From Thermotogae bacterium (GTDB taxonomy: Bacteria > Thermotogota > Thermotogae > Petrotogales > Kosmotogaceae): 10,144 nt of DNA. Below the pieces are notes generated by a model. That model did no database searches and was not told the origin of the DNA. It saw only the letters and a program-made list of their open reading frames with translations. Where the stretch lies: positions 1 through 10,144 of the forward strand of contig QNAR01000038.1 of NCBI GenBank assembly GCA_003643975.1. Reading direction: 5' to 3'. Below are positions 1-6,817 of the stretch, one piece after another. Within the stretch, counting starts at the first letter, position 1. The number at the start of each line of letters is the position of its first letter. The translations under genes and the position numbers were made by a program.

Positions 1-2313
1 CGATACATATTCAACTTTTGCTTTTTGCGAGAATCCCTGTATGATACGAATCTCCGGCAGCTCTTCTTCTTCTTTTTTGTTATCAGGTTGGGAATATTGT
101 ACACCCTCTCCGGCTGATACAGCCTCAACTATATCCTCTAATTCAGCGAGGATTTCCTTTTCGTTGTTTTCCTGAGTAAAAAGCGTTCCCAGAAGCATTT
201 GTGACCATGGCCTTGTGCCGCTTGGCTTGCCATTTATGCTGATTATCAACAAATCCCGAGGCCTGCTAAAAGCCACATAGAGGGTTCTTTTTTCTTCTTC
301 GTACATTTTTTCCAATTCGTCTACATAAAGTCTTGTTTGGAGTGTTTTGCTTTTGCCTGGCGGTTTCTTCTCTATGAGAAGGTATTCGTTCTTATCGAAG
401 AAGACGCCCGGAAAGTGATTGTTTGAAGTCTTCTCTTTCCAGAAAGTGTCTGCAACCACCACGATTGGAAATTCAAGGCCTTTTGATTTATGAACTGTCA
501 ACAATTTAACGCTATTGGATTCCTCTGTCTCTAAACTGGCTTCAGTTTCATCGGTGGAATCTACAAAAGCCTTCAAAGTAGCCGATAATTCCCTGAGGCT
601 TGTTCCAAGATTGTCGAGTTCCTTTGCAATGTCCAGCATTTTTTTGACATTGCTTATCATTCGCTCTGCGCCCTTTAACGTAGCCAGTTTTGGAAGATAG
701 TTTGTGGAAACTATGAAGTCTTCCAATAATTCGCTGGGTGACAATAGATGTTTCAACATTGAGTGTTTTTCAAAGAGCTTTGCAAGACTTATGAACTTCT
801 CATCCTGTGTATTCATAAGCCCTTCATAAAAGCTCTTGCCTGTACTTTTCAGGCTTGAAACTTCATCAAGGGTGCCTCCAAAAGCCGGAGAAAAAAGAAA
901 TCTGGTGAATGCTTCATCATCAAGGGGATCTACGATCATATCGAGCCATGCCAGAGGGCCTGCTACCTCAGGCCTGTTGTAGAACTCACGGCTTCCAACA
1001 GTGTAGTAAGGTATTCCCAGGTTCTCGAGAGCATCCTCATATTTCGTAATCTTCGTAAAACGCCTTAGAAGTATGGCAATATCGCCAGGTTGGACTTTTC
1101 GCTTTTCAATCTCTCCGTTTTTGCTTCTAAATGTGAGAGTTTCTTGAAGGAGTCTGGAGATGTAATTAGCCACTTCTTTTGAATCATCAGCCTGGTCAGA
1201 AAAGAGTACTCTCACTCTTGACTCCGGTGAATTAGAACCGTACGAAAGAGCCTTTATCTCTTTTTCATAATGGGCTTTATAATACTTTCCCGAGAAATCA
1301 TTAACCATTATCTTACTGAAAAGCCTGTTCTGGAATTCCACTATATTGGGGTGAGATCGGCGATTTGTATCCAATTCTTCTACGGATTTTCCGCTAACCA
1401 GGAAGTGTTCTTTTGTTCTGTTGAAAACAGTGACATCTGCACCTCTAAACCGGTAAATGGACTGCTTTGCATCACCAACGAAAAAGAGAAAGTTATCTCC
1501 TTCAACATGCAGCAAATCTATAATTTCTTTTTGAAGCTCGTCGGTATCTTGAAATTCATCAACTAAAATGTATTTGAATCTTCTAATGTATTTTTGTTGT
1601 ACTCGGGGATGTGCAAGCAAAAGCTCCCGGGTCTTTGTCAAAAGGTCATCAAAATCCAGATAATTGGCATTCAAGCATTCCTGGTCATAGAGTTTTGTAA
1701 TACCTTCAAAATGCTTTTCAAGAATGCTTGTAGCTTCTAAAACTTTTCCACCTTTTTCACCAACTTCTCGAGACTCTATGATTTTGTGGATAGCCCTGGA
1801 TACCTTCAACTTGTTTCTATCGTTTCTGAGCATTCTTTCCAGTAATTTGAAGGTTTTGTCGATGCCTGCAAGCTCAATAACCGGTTCCAGTTCTTCCATA
1901 TGTTCCAAAAAATAACTCTTTGCGACGTTACTTTCGAGCGTTACACGTCTTATGCCAGTCAAAATCTGAAAGCCAGGATCCATGCCAAGGTAAGTGGCAC
2001 TCTCACGCAATATTCTCTCGCAGAAGGAATGAATTGTTGAAATCCAGGCATTGACCATTCTCGCTCTCAGAGAAACCCAATCACCCGGAACTCCCTGGAC
2101 GATCTTTTCGTCGAGAGATTTCATAACCCTTTCTTTCATTTCTTTGGCTGCCTTTCGGGTAAAGGTTATGGCGACAACGTTGTGGACATCAAGCCTTTCG
2201 CCGAGCTTAAAAGCCCTCTCAAAGATAGACACATAGTGTTTCACAAGCTGGTAAGTCTTCCCTGTCCCGGCAGATGCCGCTATGAATATATCTCTGTTCA
2301 CTTCACTTCCCAT
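1..2313 (-). CDS. addA: AddA-type (RecB-like) UvrD superfamily helicase subunit of AddAB helicase-nuclease, partial (3' end outside window)
   Basis: This is the motor subunit of a two-subunit helicase-nuclease that unwinds and resects double-strand DNA ends for recombination. The frame is open for all 771 codons and runs off the left edge. Superfamily 1A motifs appear in order: Walker A ASAGTGKT (residues 13-20), motif Ia ITFTRKAAKEM (49-59), STIHSFC (92-98), Walker B VDEFQDTD (251-258), motif III GDAKQSIYRFRGAD (280-293), motif V TVHKSKGLEFP (606-616) and motif VI EEEKRTLYVAFSR (about 672-684). An acidic linker follows near 745-755. The PD-(D/E)XK nuclease domain usual in AddA would lie outside the window. 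The start at 2313 has GGAGGA at 2325-2320 with a 6-base spacer and overlaps the addB stop as TGATG, so translation is probably coupled. An in-frame ATG at 2340 has no ribosome binding site. The protein begins almost at the Walker motif and lacks the TxxQ Q-motif of Bacillus AddA, which makes it RecB-like at this end. The family is certain; the AddA name rests on the addB neighbour. Confidence 0.93.
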   Translation of the reverse strand, partial: MGSEVNRDIFIAASAGTGKTYQLVKHYVSIFERAFKLGERLDVHNVVAITFTRKAAKEMKERVMKSLDEKIVQGVPGDWVSLRARMVNAWISTIHSFCERILRESATYLGMDPGFQILTGIRRVTLESNVAKSYFLEHMEELEPVIELAGIDKTFKLLERMLRNDRNKLKVSRAIHKIIESREVGEKGGKVLEATSILEKHFEGITKLYDQECLNANYLDFDDLLTKTRELLLAHPRVQQKYIRRFKYILVDEFQDTDELQKEIIDLLHVEGDNFLFFVGDAKQSIYRFRGADVTVFNRTKEHFLVSGKSVEELDTNRRSHPNIVEFQNRLFSKIMVNDFSGKYYKAHYEKEIKALSYGSNSPESRVRVLFSDQADDSKEVANYISRLLQETLTFRSKNGEIEKRKVQPGDIAILLRRFTKITKYEDALENLGIPYYTVGSREFYNRPEVAGPLAWLDMIVDPLDDEAFTRFLFSPAFGGTLDEVSSLKSTGKSFYEGLMNTQDEKFISLAKLFEKHSMLKHLLSPSELLEDFIVSTNYLPKLATLKGAERMISNVKKMLDIAKELDNLGTSLRELSATLKAFVDSTDETEASLETEESNSVKLLTVHKSKGLEFPIVVVADTFWKEKTSNNHFPGVFFDKNEYLLIEKKPPGKSKTLQTRLYVDELEKMYEEEKRTLYVAFSRPRDLLIISINGKPSGTRPWSQMLLGTLFTQENNEKEILAELEDIVEAVSAGEGVQYSQPDNKKEEEELPEIRIIQGFSQKAKVEYVS

Positions 2314-5300
2314 CAGGTTTCCTCCGTCAACTTTCTCCATAAGAGTACAGGACACACTCTCGCTTCCCTGGAGTAATAGCATTGATAGCAAGGATTGCGC
2401 CCTTCCAGGATTTTTGGTCTGAATTTTCCTGTGAAAATACCATCTGTGAGCTCTTTTACCTTTGCTTCTATATACTCCTGATTAAAGCTACTTTTTGAAA
2501 ATTTCCAGACTTTCCCTTCTGTATCGTCTTCTTCGGTGAGAAGGACAAAGCTGTCTTTTGAGGCTTTTGTACCTCTCAGAGGTCGAAAAGTTCCACCTTC
2601 AACAGTGTATCCCCTATCTTTAAAGAGTTGGTCAGCGGCTATTGAATACAGTATCAATTGATCTTTTTCACCACTGCTTTCCCCTCTTTTATAGTCGATG
2701 ATATACATGTTTTTTGATTCTTCGTCGATGTCTATCCTGTCGATCTTACCCCTCAGAAAAATGCCGTCGATTATCTCGACAGGGTTGTTCTTTCCACCAA
2801 AAGAAATTTCAAAAAATGCAGGTGTATAATCCCTTTTCATTTTTTGCGGCCTTTTTGCCTCCTTTTCGTATAGATACTTTTCCAGAACCTCTTTCAACCT
2901 CTGGTGCTCAAATCTGAAGATGATTTCCCTATCAGTATCCAACCTGAGTTTTAGCTGTTCCGAAATGAGTTTTTCAAGGTCGCGCTCTTTTCCCTTGAAA
3001 TATTCGCTCAATACAGCATGATAAACATTTCCTTCTTCCAGCTCGGAGAGCTCAAAGAGCGCTTCTGTATTCATGGAAAGCTTGAGCACGTAGCTCAGGA
3101 AAAATTTGAAGGGGCACTTTTGGTAGGTGGAAAGACGGGAATAACTGAAAATCCTGCCCACGCGCTTTTCAATCAGTGTGGTATTTTGTGCCTGCCAATC
3201 AAAATGCCTGTGGAACAGTGCAAGGTCTTGAAAGAACGCTTTGGGGTCAAATTCTTCCAGTAAAAGAGACTTTGCTTTTTCTTTTGCTTTGTCCCACAAA
3301 GGCGTGCAAAAATATCTGGCGACCGCTACTTTTAGTTCCTCAAGGCTCATTACCTGTTCGAGGGAAGGGATTATGCCTTCTCTCCTTCCTGAGGTTCTTC
3401 CGTAGCTAATTATGGGCACTAGAGCGCTTGAAAGCACCTCTTTTAGATATGGTGAAGACAGAATTGGTTCCCCTTCTATGGTAGATTCAGGATAGGTGAA
3501 ATAGAGCAAATCCTCAGTTCTGCTAACCGCAAGGTAAAAATTCAACCTTTGCTGTTTCTCGCGTGTAAGAAGTAAATCCTTGGGCCGATTCTCACTGTAT
3601 TGTGAAAAGCTGTAAAGGGGGTTAAGCCTAACTGAAGGATAAGAACCGTCTCTGAATCCGACAAAGAATTTAACGGCTTTTTTTGAAAATCTGGCACTGA
3701 GAAGTGGCTGAATTTCCACCCTGTTGGAAAAATTCGTCCATTTTTTGAAGGATTCATTCCTGAGCCTTACCGAAAGATATTTATAATATTCTGAAGGATT
3801 GAGTTTCTTTTTGCCGACGTAAATCAGTAGCTTTTCAAGGTCGGGCAATACCCTGCTGAAAAAGGTATCCATGGCTCGCAATTCCTTTTGGCTGTCAGCT
3901 TCTTCATAACTTTCTTTAAGCCGCAGCATTTCTTCCCATGCCCGGAAATAGCCACTGTACAGCCTGCAATCTCTTTTTCGGGTGCTTTTAAAAGGCTCTA
4001 ATATTTGAAATATTTTCTTTACAGCCGGGATAATTTCGGTGTCTATCTTTTCAATGATTTTCTGATAAGGCTCTTTTTGGCTTTCCTGGAATTCTTCATC
4101 GGCGTATTTTTCGATGTTCGCGATTTTGTTAATAAGGTATTCTTTATAACTTTGGAGCCTGGATATCCATTTTTCAAAGCGTTTGCCATAGCTTTCTCTT
4201 TTGAAATCGTAATAAAGGCGCGAATTGACCATCACGGATTCAAAGAGCCTGGTATCCAACTGCTGGCCACCATATCCGAAATCCACCATGGCCATAAGCT
4301 TTTCTGGCCTATAACCACTTACGGCTGTTTCCAGAGGAAGAAGCATCAGCTTGATGGCATGGGAATCCAGCAGCGGGGTATCGCCTTCGCTTCTAAAGGG
4401 CACTTTGTATTCTTCAAATTTTTTCGAGAGCAACTTTTCATATTCATTGAAATCTTCAGCCACAATTGCTATATCGCCAGGTTCATACTCCTTATCAAGG
4501 AGTTTTTTTACTTCCTTTGCCACAAATTCCACTTCGCTGAAGATATCGGATGCAGAAATCACATTGACCCGATCACTACCTCTTTCAGTTTTTTGGGAGG
4601 CAAAAAAGTTTTCGTGAAAAGGCGAGAGTTTTTCCGGGAAATGTGAATCCCCCAGATACTGCCTGCTTTCGGATATATATTCACCTGAAAGGTCCTGCCC
4701 CTTTTTAAGTAGCTCTTCAGCAAATTTGAAAATGCTCTTCGTTTCACTGAACAAGTCCTTTCTCTTTTCATCTTCGTTTACAGTGATATATATTTTGTTG
4801 AATGAGAGCGCTACGGTAGAAAGAAAGGTACGAAGGGCTGGAGTGAAATCGTGGAAACCATCGAGAATTAGGACTTTTCCGAATTCATTGAATGACAGTT
4901 CATCTATGAACTCCGGAGCCATAAGATAGGCATCAAAAGTATCGTAAAGATCATTACCCATCTTTTCCGCATATTTTTCATAGATAGTCTGGAGAAAAGG
5001 CAACGATTCATCATCTTGAGAAAAAATTTCACCAAAACCAGCGTTCTCTTTCACATCGTGAATCATATCCATGATGTACTCCACAAAAACAGGTGAACCA
5101 GAAAGCTCCTTTTTGCCTAACTCTTCAAGTATCTCGCTTATGAACAGCCTTGCGATATGATTGTCTATGTGGAGCATATCAGGCCTAAAACGTTTCATAA
5201 CTTCCACAGCAAAATGATCAACCGGCAAGAATCTTGAAGAGATAACAGTTCCAAGTTCTTCAAGGAGTTCTTCTCTTACTTTTTTTGTGTAAGCTCCTGT

Positions 5301-5414
5301 GGGACCTATGAATAGGTATGAAAAGGGATTTTCTTGATGCAGTCCCTTTATAATATTCTTAGCAAATTCTGTTTTTCCAGAAGCTGAAGGGCCAATGATA
5401 AAAACAAGCTCCAT
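2313..5414 (-). CDS. addB: AddB-type helicase-like/nuclease subunit with Fe-S-associated PD-(D/E)XK domain
   Basis: Partner subunit of AddA in double-strand-end processing. From the chosen start it is 1033 residues. A Walker A motif GPSASGKT lies at 8-15. The middle is a degenerate helicase-like body. The C-terminal third is a RecB-family nuclease: H799 (in YHAVLSEYF), GKIDRIDID with D892 and D895, and IDYKRG with D907 and K909. Cysteines C767 (CPFKFF), C1009, C1012 and C1021 match the split four-cysteine iron-sulfur staple known in AddB and Cas4. The last gap is Cx2Cx8C, longer than the Cx2Cx5C I recall for Bacillus AddB. The nuclease therefore looks intact. The frame extends to an ATG at 5441, but that ATG has no ribosome binding site. 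The internal ATG at 5414 has GAGGTG (5426-5421) six bases upstream and places the Walker motif close to the N-terminus, as expected. It is first in an operon with addA and is transcribed away from the TM1266-like gene. Confidence 0.92.
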   Translation of the reverse strand: MELVFIIGPSASGKTEFAKNIIKGLHQENPFSYLFIGPTGAYTKKVREELLEELGTVISSRFLPVDHFAVEVMKRFRPDMLHIDNHIARLFISEILEELGKKELSGSPVFVEYIMDMIHDVKENAGFGEIFSQDDESLPFLQTIYEKYAEKMGNDLYDTFDAYLMAPEFIDELSFNEFGKVLILDGFHDFTPALRTFLSTVALSFNKIYITVNEDEKRKDLFSETKSIFKFAEELLKKGQDLSGEYISESRQYLGDSHFPEKLSPFHENFFASQKTERGSDRVNVISASDIFSEVEFVAKEVKKLLDKEYEPGDIAIVAEDFNEYEKLLSKKFEEYKVPFRSEGDTPLLDSHAIKLMLLPLETAVSGYRPEKLMAMVDFGYGGQQLDTRLFESVMVNSRLYYDFKRESYGKRFEKWISRLQSYKEYLINKIANIEKYADEEFQESQKEPYQKIIEKIDTEIIPAVKKIFQILEPFKSTRKRDCRLYSGYFRAWEEMLRLKESYEEADSQKELRAMDTFFSRVLPDLEKLLIYVGKKKLNPSEYYKYLSVRLRNESFKKWTNFSNRVEIQPLLSARFSKKAVKFFVGFRDGSYPSVRLNPLYSFSQYSENRPKDLLLTREKQQRLNFYLAVSRTEDLLYFTYPESTIEGEPILSSPYLKEVLSSALVPIISYGRTSGRREGIIPSLEQVMSLEELKVAVARYFCTPLWDKAKEKAKSLLLEEFDPKAFFQDLALFHRHFDWQAQNTTLIEKRVGRIFSYSRLSTYQKCPFKFFLSYVLKLSMNTEALFELSELEEGNVYHAVLSEYFKGKERDLEKLISEQLKLRLDTDREIIFRFEHQRLKEVLEKYLYEKEAKRPQKMKRDYTPAFFEISFGGKNNPVEIIDGIFLRGKIDRIDIDEESKNMYIIDYKRGESSGEKDQLILYSIAADQLFKDRGYTVEGGTFRPLRGTKASKDSFVLLTEEDDTEGKVWKFSKSSFNQEYIEAKVKELTDGIFTGKFRPKILEGRNPCYQCYYSREARVCPVLLWRKLTEET
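2314..2325 (-). promoter_or_regulatory. Ribosome binding site for addA inside the end of addB
   Basis: GGAGGA at 2325-2320 followed by a 6-base spacer and ATG at 2313. It lies in the last codons of addB. This site selects the start at 2313 over the in-frame ATG at 2340 and, with the one-base TGATG overlap, suggests coupled translation that would keep the subunits in proportion. Confidence 0.75.
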
Positions 5415-5484
5415 CCTGTTCACCTCAATCAATTTTATCATCGAAAGCCCTTTCGTCTGCTAATATAGTTTTGGAGGTGTTTGC
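5415..5484. promoter_or_regulatory. Divergent intergenic control region between addB and the TM1266-like gene
   Basis: Seventy bases separate the two divergent starts. Each gene has a clear ribosome binding site: GAGGTG (5426-5421, minus) for addB and GGAGGTG (5473-5479, plus) for the small gene. Weak promoter-like boxes are visible: TATATT on the minus strand (5467-5462) and TGC-TAATAT on the plus strand (5458-5466), but no good -35 box goes with either, and the plus-strand box would put transcription start almost at the ribosome binding site. The region must contain or border promoters for both genes; the exact boxes are uncertain. Confidence 0.4.
5442..5455. repeat. Short perfect inverted repeat, possible operator
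   Basis: CGAAAG-CC-CTTTCG: two perfect 6-base arms around a 2-base centre, in the middle of the addB/TM1266-like divergent gap. Its central position would let one bound regulator affect both genes. At this length it can occur by chance, and no second copy was seen in this window. Confidence 0.35.
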
Positions 5485-5730
5485 ATGGACAGAAAGGTCG
5501 GTATAGTTGCTATAACGGTGCTAAACAGGGAAAATTACCTGATTGTTAATGAGATACTTCATGAGTTCGCATCAATTATCCTCGGAAGGCTTGGGCTTCC
5601 CATAAAGGAAAAAAACATATCCTTAATATCTGTAATTGTCGATGGAACAACAGATGAAATAGGTGCCCTTACCGGAAAACTCGGCCAGGTACAGGGAGTG
5701 AAAGTAAAATCAACGTTAATAAAAGTATGA
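5485..5730 (+). CDS. TM1266-like ACT-fold protein, putative iron-only hydrogenase system regulator
   Basis: An 81-residue protein that I recognise as a relative of Thermotoga maritima TM1266, a small protein with a ferredoxin-like ACT/CopG-type fold. Family members are annotated as putative regulators of the iron-only hydrogenase system because they often sit beside hydrogenase maturation genes. Supporting segments are the N-terminal beta strand KVGIVAITV (4-12), the helix NEILHEFASIILGRLGLP (about 22-39) and the C-terminal block TDEIGALTGKLGQVQGVKVK (55-74), whose IGAL(S/T)GKLGQ core is characteristic. Length is full for the family. The ATG has GGAGGTG (5473-5479) with a 5-base spacer. No DNA-binding helix-turn-helix is apparent, so a ligand-sensing or protein-partner role is as likely as direct DNA binding. 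No hydrogenase or maturase gene lies in this window. Family assignment is strong; the regulatory function is inherited annotation, not shown by the sequence. Confidence 0.85.
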   Translation: MDRKVGIVAITVLNRENYLIVNEILHEFASIILGRLGLPIKEKNISLISVIVDGTTDEIGALTGKLGQVQGVKVKSTLIKV

Positions 5731-5744
5731 TGTTTAGGAAAATG

Positions 5745-5753
5745 TGCTATAAT
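5745..5753 (+). promoter_or_regulatory. Extended -10 promoter for the substrate-binding/HD-GYP operon
   Basis: TGC-TATAAT: a consensus -10 hexamer at 5748-5753 preceded by the TGn extension at 5745-5747. No convincing -35 is seen at 16-18 bases upstream, which is typical of extended -10 promoters. Transcription would begin near 5760, giving a leader of about 50 bases before the next gene. It lies just after the TM1266-like stop codon, so the signalling genes can be transcribed separately from that gene. Confidence 0.6.
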
Positions 5754-5815
5754 GAAAAGCTAATAGGATTAAGTCGTTAGATGAAATAGTGTGAACGAGT
5801 TCTGGGGTGGTGGGT

Positions 5816-6817
5816 TTGTCTTACACACAGCGGATGATAGCACTTTCAATAGCCATGGTGATAGTATCGTTCTTTTCTTTTTTCTCCATTTACAGTGGGG
5901 CAAAAACGGTGAAAATTGCCGTTGTTTACAGCGACTTGTTTGAAGTGACAAAGGCTACTGAAGCTTTTTTAAATGAAAATAATGTGAACTTCGAGCTCGA
6001 AAAAATCAGATTTGAACCCACAAGGCTTGATGAAATTTTCAGAAAGATAAAAAATGATGGTATAAAGGTAATCATCGGCCCTTCGTACAGCGAGGAAGCC
6101 AGCTCGATGTTTCCTTTTTTACAAAAATACGGCCTTTATGCGGTTTCACCGACAGTCACTTCTGGGGCTGTTGTGGGTAAAGGTAGGCGAATTATCAGCA
6201 TGTGCGTTCCCGATTCCATTCAAGTGAGAAAATTGATAGATGCCATGGAAAAAGATAAGGTGACAGATCTTTTTGTTTTCGCTTATACAAAAAACAGAGT
6301 TTATGTGGATCCTTTTGTAGAGATGACGAGAAAAAATTTTGCGGGGACCGTTGTTGTAGTGAAAGTATCAAAACCAGAAGAAATAACGCCGGAAATTCTC
6401 GAAAAAGCAAAAGAATTTTCTGGAATACTCTTTGTAACGCCCGGCCATGTAGCCGGTTATGGCGTATCAAAGCTTGAAGAGCTGGGGTATGCAGGCTATC
6501 TTTATGCATCAGATTATGCGCTAGATGAAAAGTTGCTACTTTTTGACAGTGAACTGATCAAGAATCTCAATGTTTTCACTCAGGTTTCTGGACAGCTTCG
6601 CGCAAAAAAGGGTGCGGATTTTGTTGGCACTTATAACGCCCTTTTGTTTGTTAGAGCGCTTATTGAGAATTACGGCCGTGACATAAAAGCTGCTTTTGAA
6701 AAGGCTGAAGGCTTCAGCTTTCAGGGTCTTGATGGCCCGGTTGAGGTCCATAATTACTATGCAGATAAAGGAACCTCCGTCATCACGCTTGAGGAGTTGA
6801 TGACACTTGAAAGGTAG
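5816..6817 (+). CDS. Secreted or membrane-anchored type I periplasmic substrate-binding-like protein (LivJ/ANF-receptor fold)
   Basis: A 333-residue extracytoplasmic ligand-binding protein. A hydrophobic segment (about 7-26) follows a short N-terminus; S-G-A (27-29) is a possible signal peptidase I site, otherwise the segment is an anchor. There is no lipobox cysteine. The mature part follows the type I binding-protein plan of branched-chain amino acid receptors: KIAVVYS (first strand, 33-39), VIIGPSYSEEASS (85-97), YAVSPTVTS (108-116), FVFAY (second-lobe strand), TYNALLFVRALIENYG (272-287) and FQGLDGPVEV (302-311). The start is taken as TTG 5816, which has GGGGTGG (5804-5810) five bases upstream; GTG 5807 in the same frame lacks a good ribosome binding site. 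No transporter permease or ATPase gene is adjacent. Instead the 3' end overlaps a membrane HD-GYP-like protein by 11 bases. I infer a sensor role: it would bind a ligand and pass the signal to that protein. The ligand cannot be deduced. Confidence 0.8.
   Translation: MSYTQRMIALSIAMVIVSFFSFFSIYSGAKTVKIAVVYSDLFEVTKATEAFLNENNVNFELEKIRFEPTRLDEIFRKIKNDGIKVIIGPSYSEEASSMFPFLQKYGLYAVSPTVTSGAVVGKGRRIISMCVPDSIQVRKLIDAMEKDKVTDLFVFAYTKNRVYVDPFVEMTRKNFAGTVVVVKVSKPEEITPEILEKAKEFSGILFVTPGHVAGYGVSKLEELGYAGYLYASDYALDEKLLLFDSELIKNLNVFTQVSGQLRAKKGADFVGTYNALLFVRALIENYGRDIKAAFEKAEGFSFQGLDGPVEVHNYYADKGTSVITLEELMTLER

Noticed and set aside
1270..1566. A 98-codon plus-strand open frame
   Set aside because: It is antisense to the helicase region of addA, which is continuous and carries all motifs; the plus-strand translation resembles nothing I recognise.
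4005..4646. A 213-codon open frame on the plus strand, rich in Phe and Ile
   Set aside because: It lies wholly antisense to addB, has no plausible ribosome binding site, and its Phe/Ile/Leu-rich composition is what the opposite strand of a Glu/Lys-rich protein produces.
5439..5441. ATG at 5441 as the start of addB (9 residues longer)
   Set aside because: No ribosome binding site precedes it, and the inverted repeat would lie directly against it; ATG 5414 has GAGGTG at ideal spacing.
5730..5780. A 16-codon frame starting in a TGATG overlap with the TM1266-like stop, considered as a leader peptide
   Set aside because: It has no ribosome binding site, and its sequence contains the TGCTATAAT promoter of the next operon, so it would not be on that operon's transcript.
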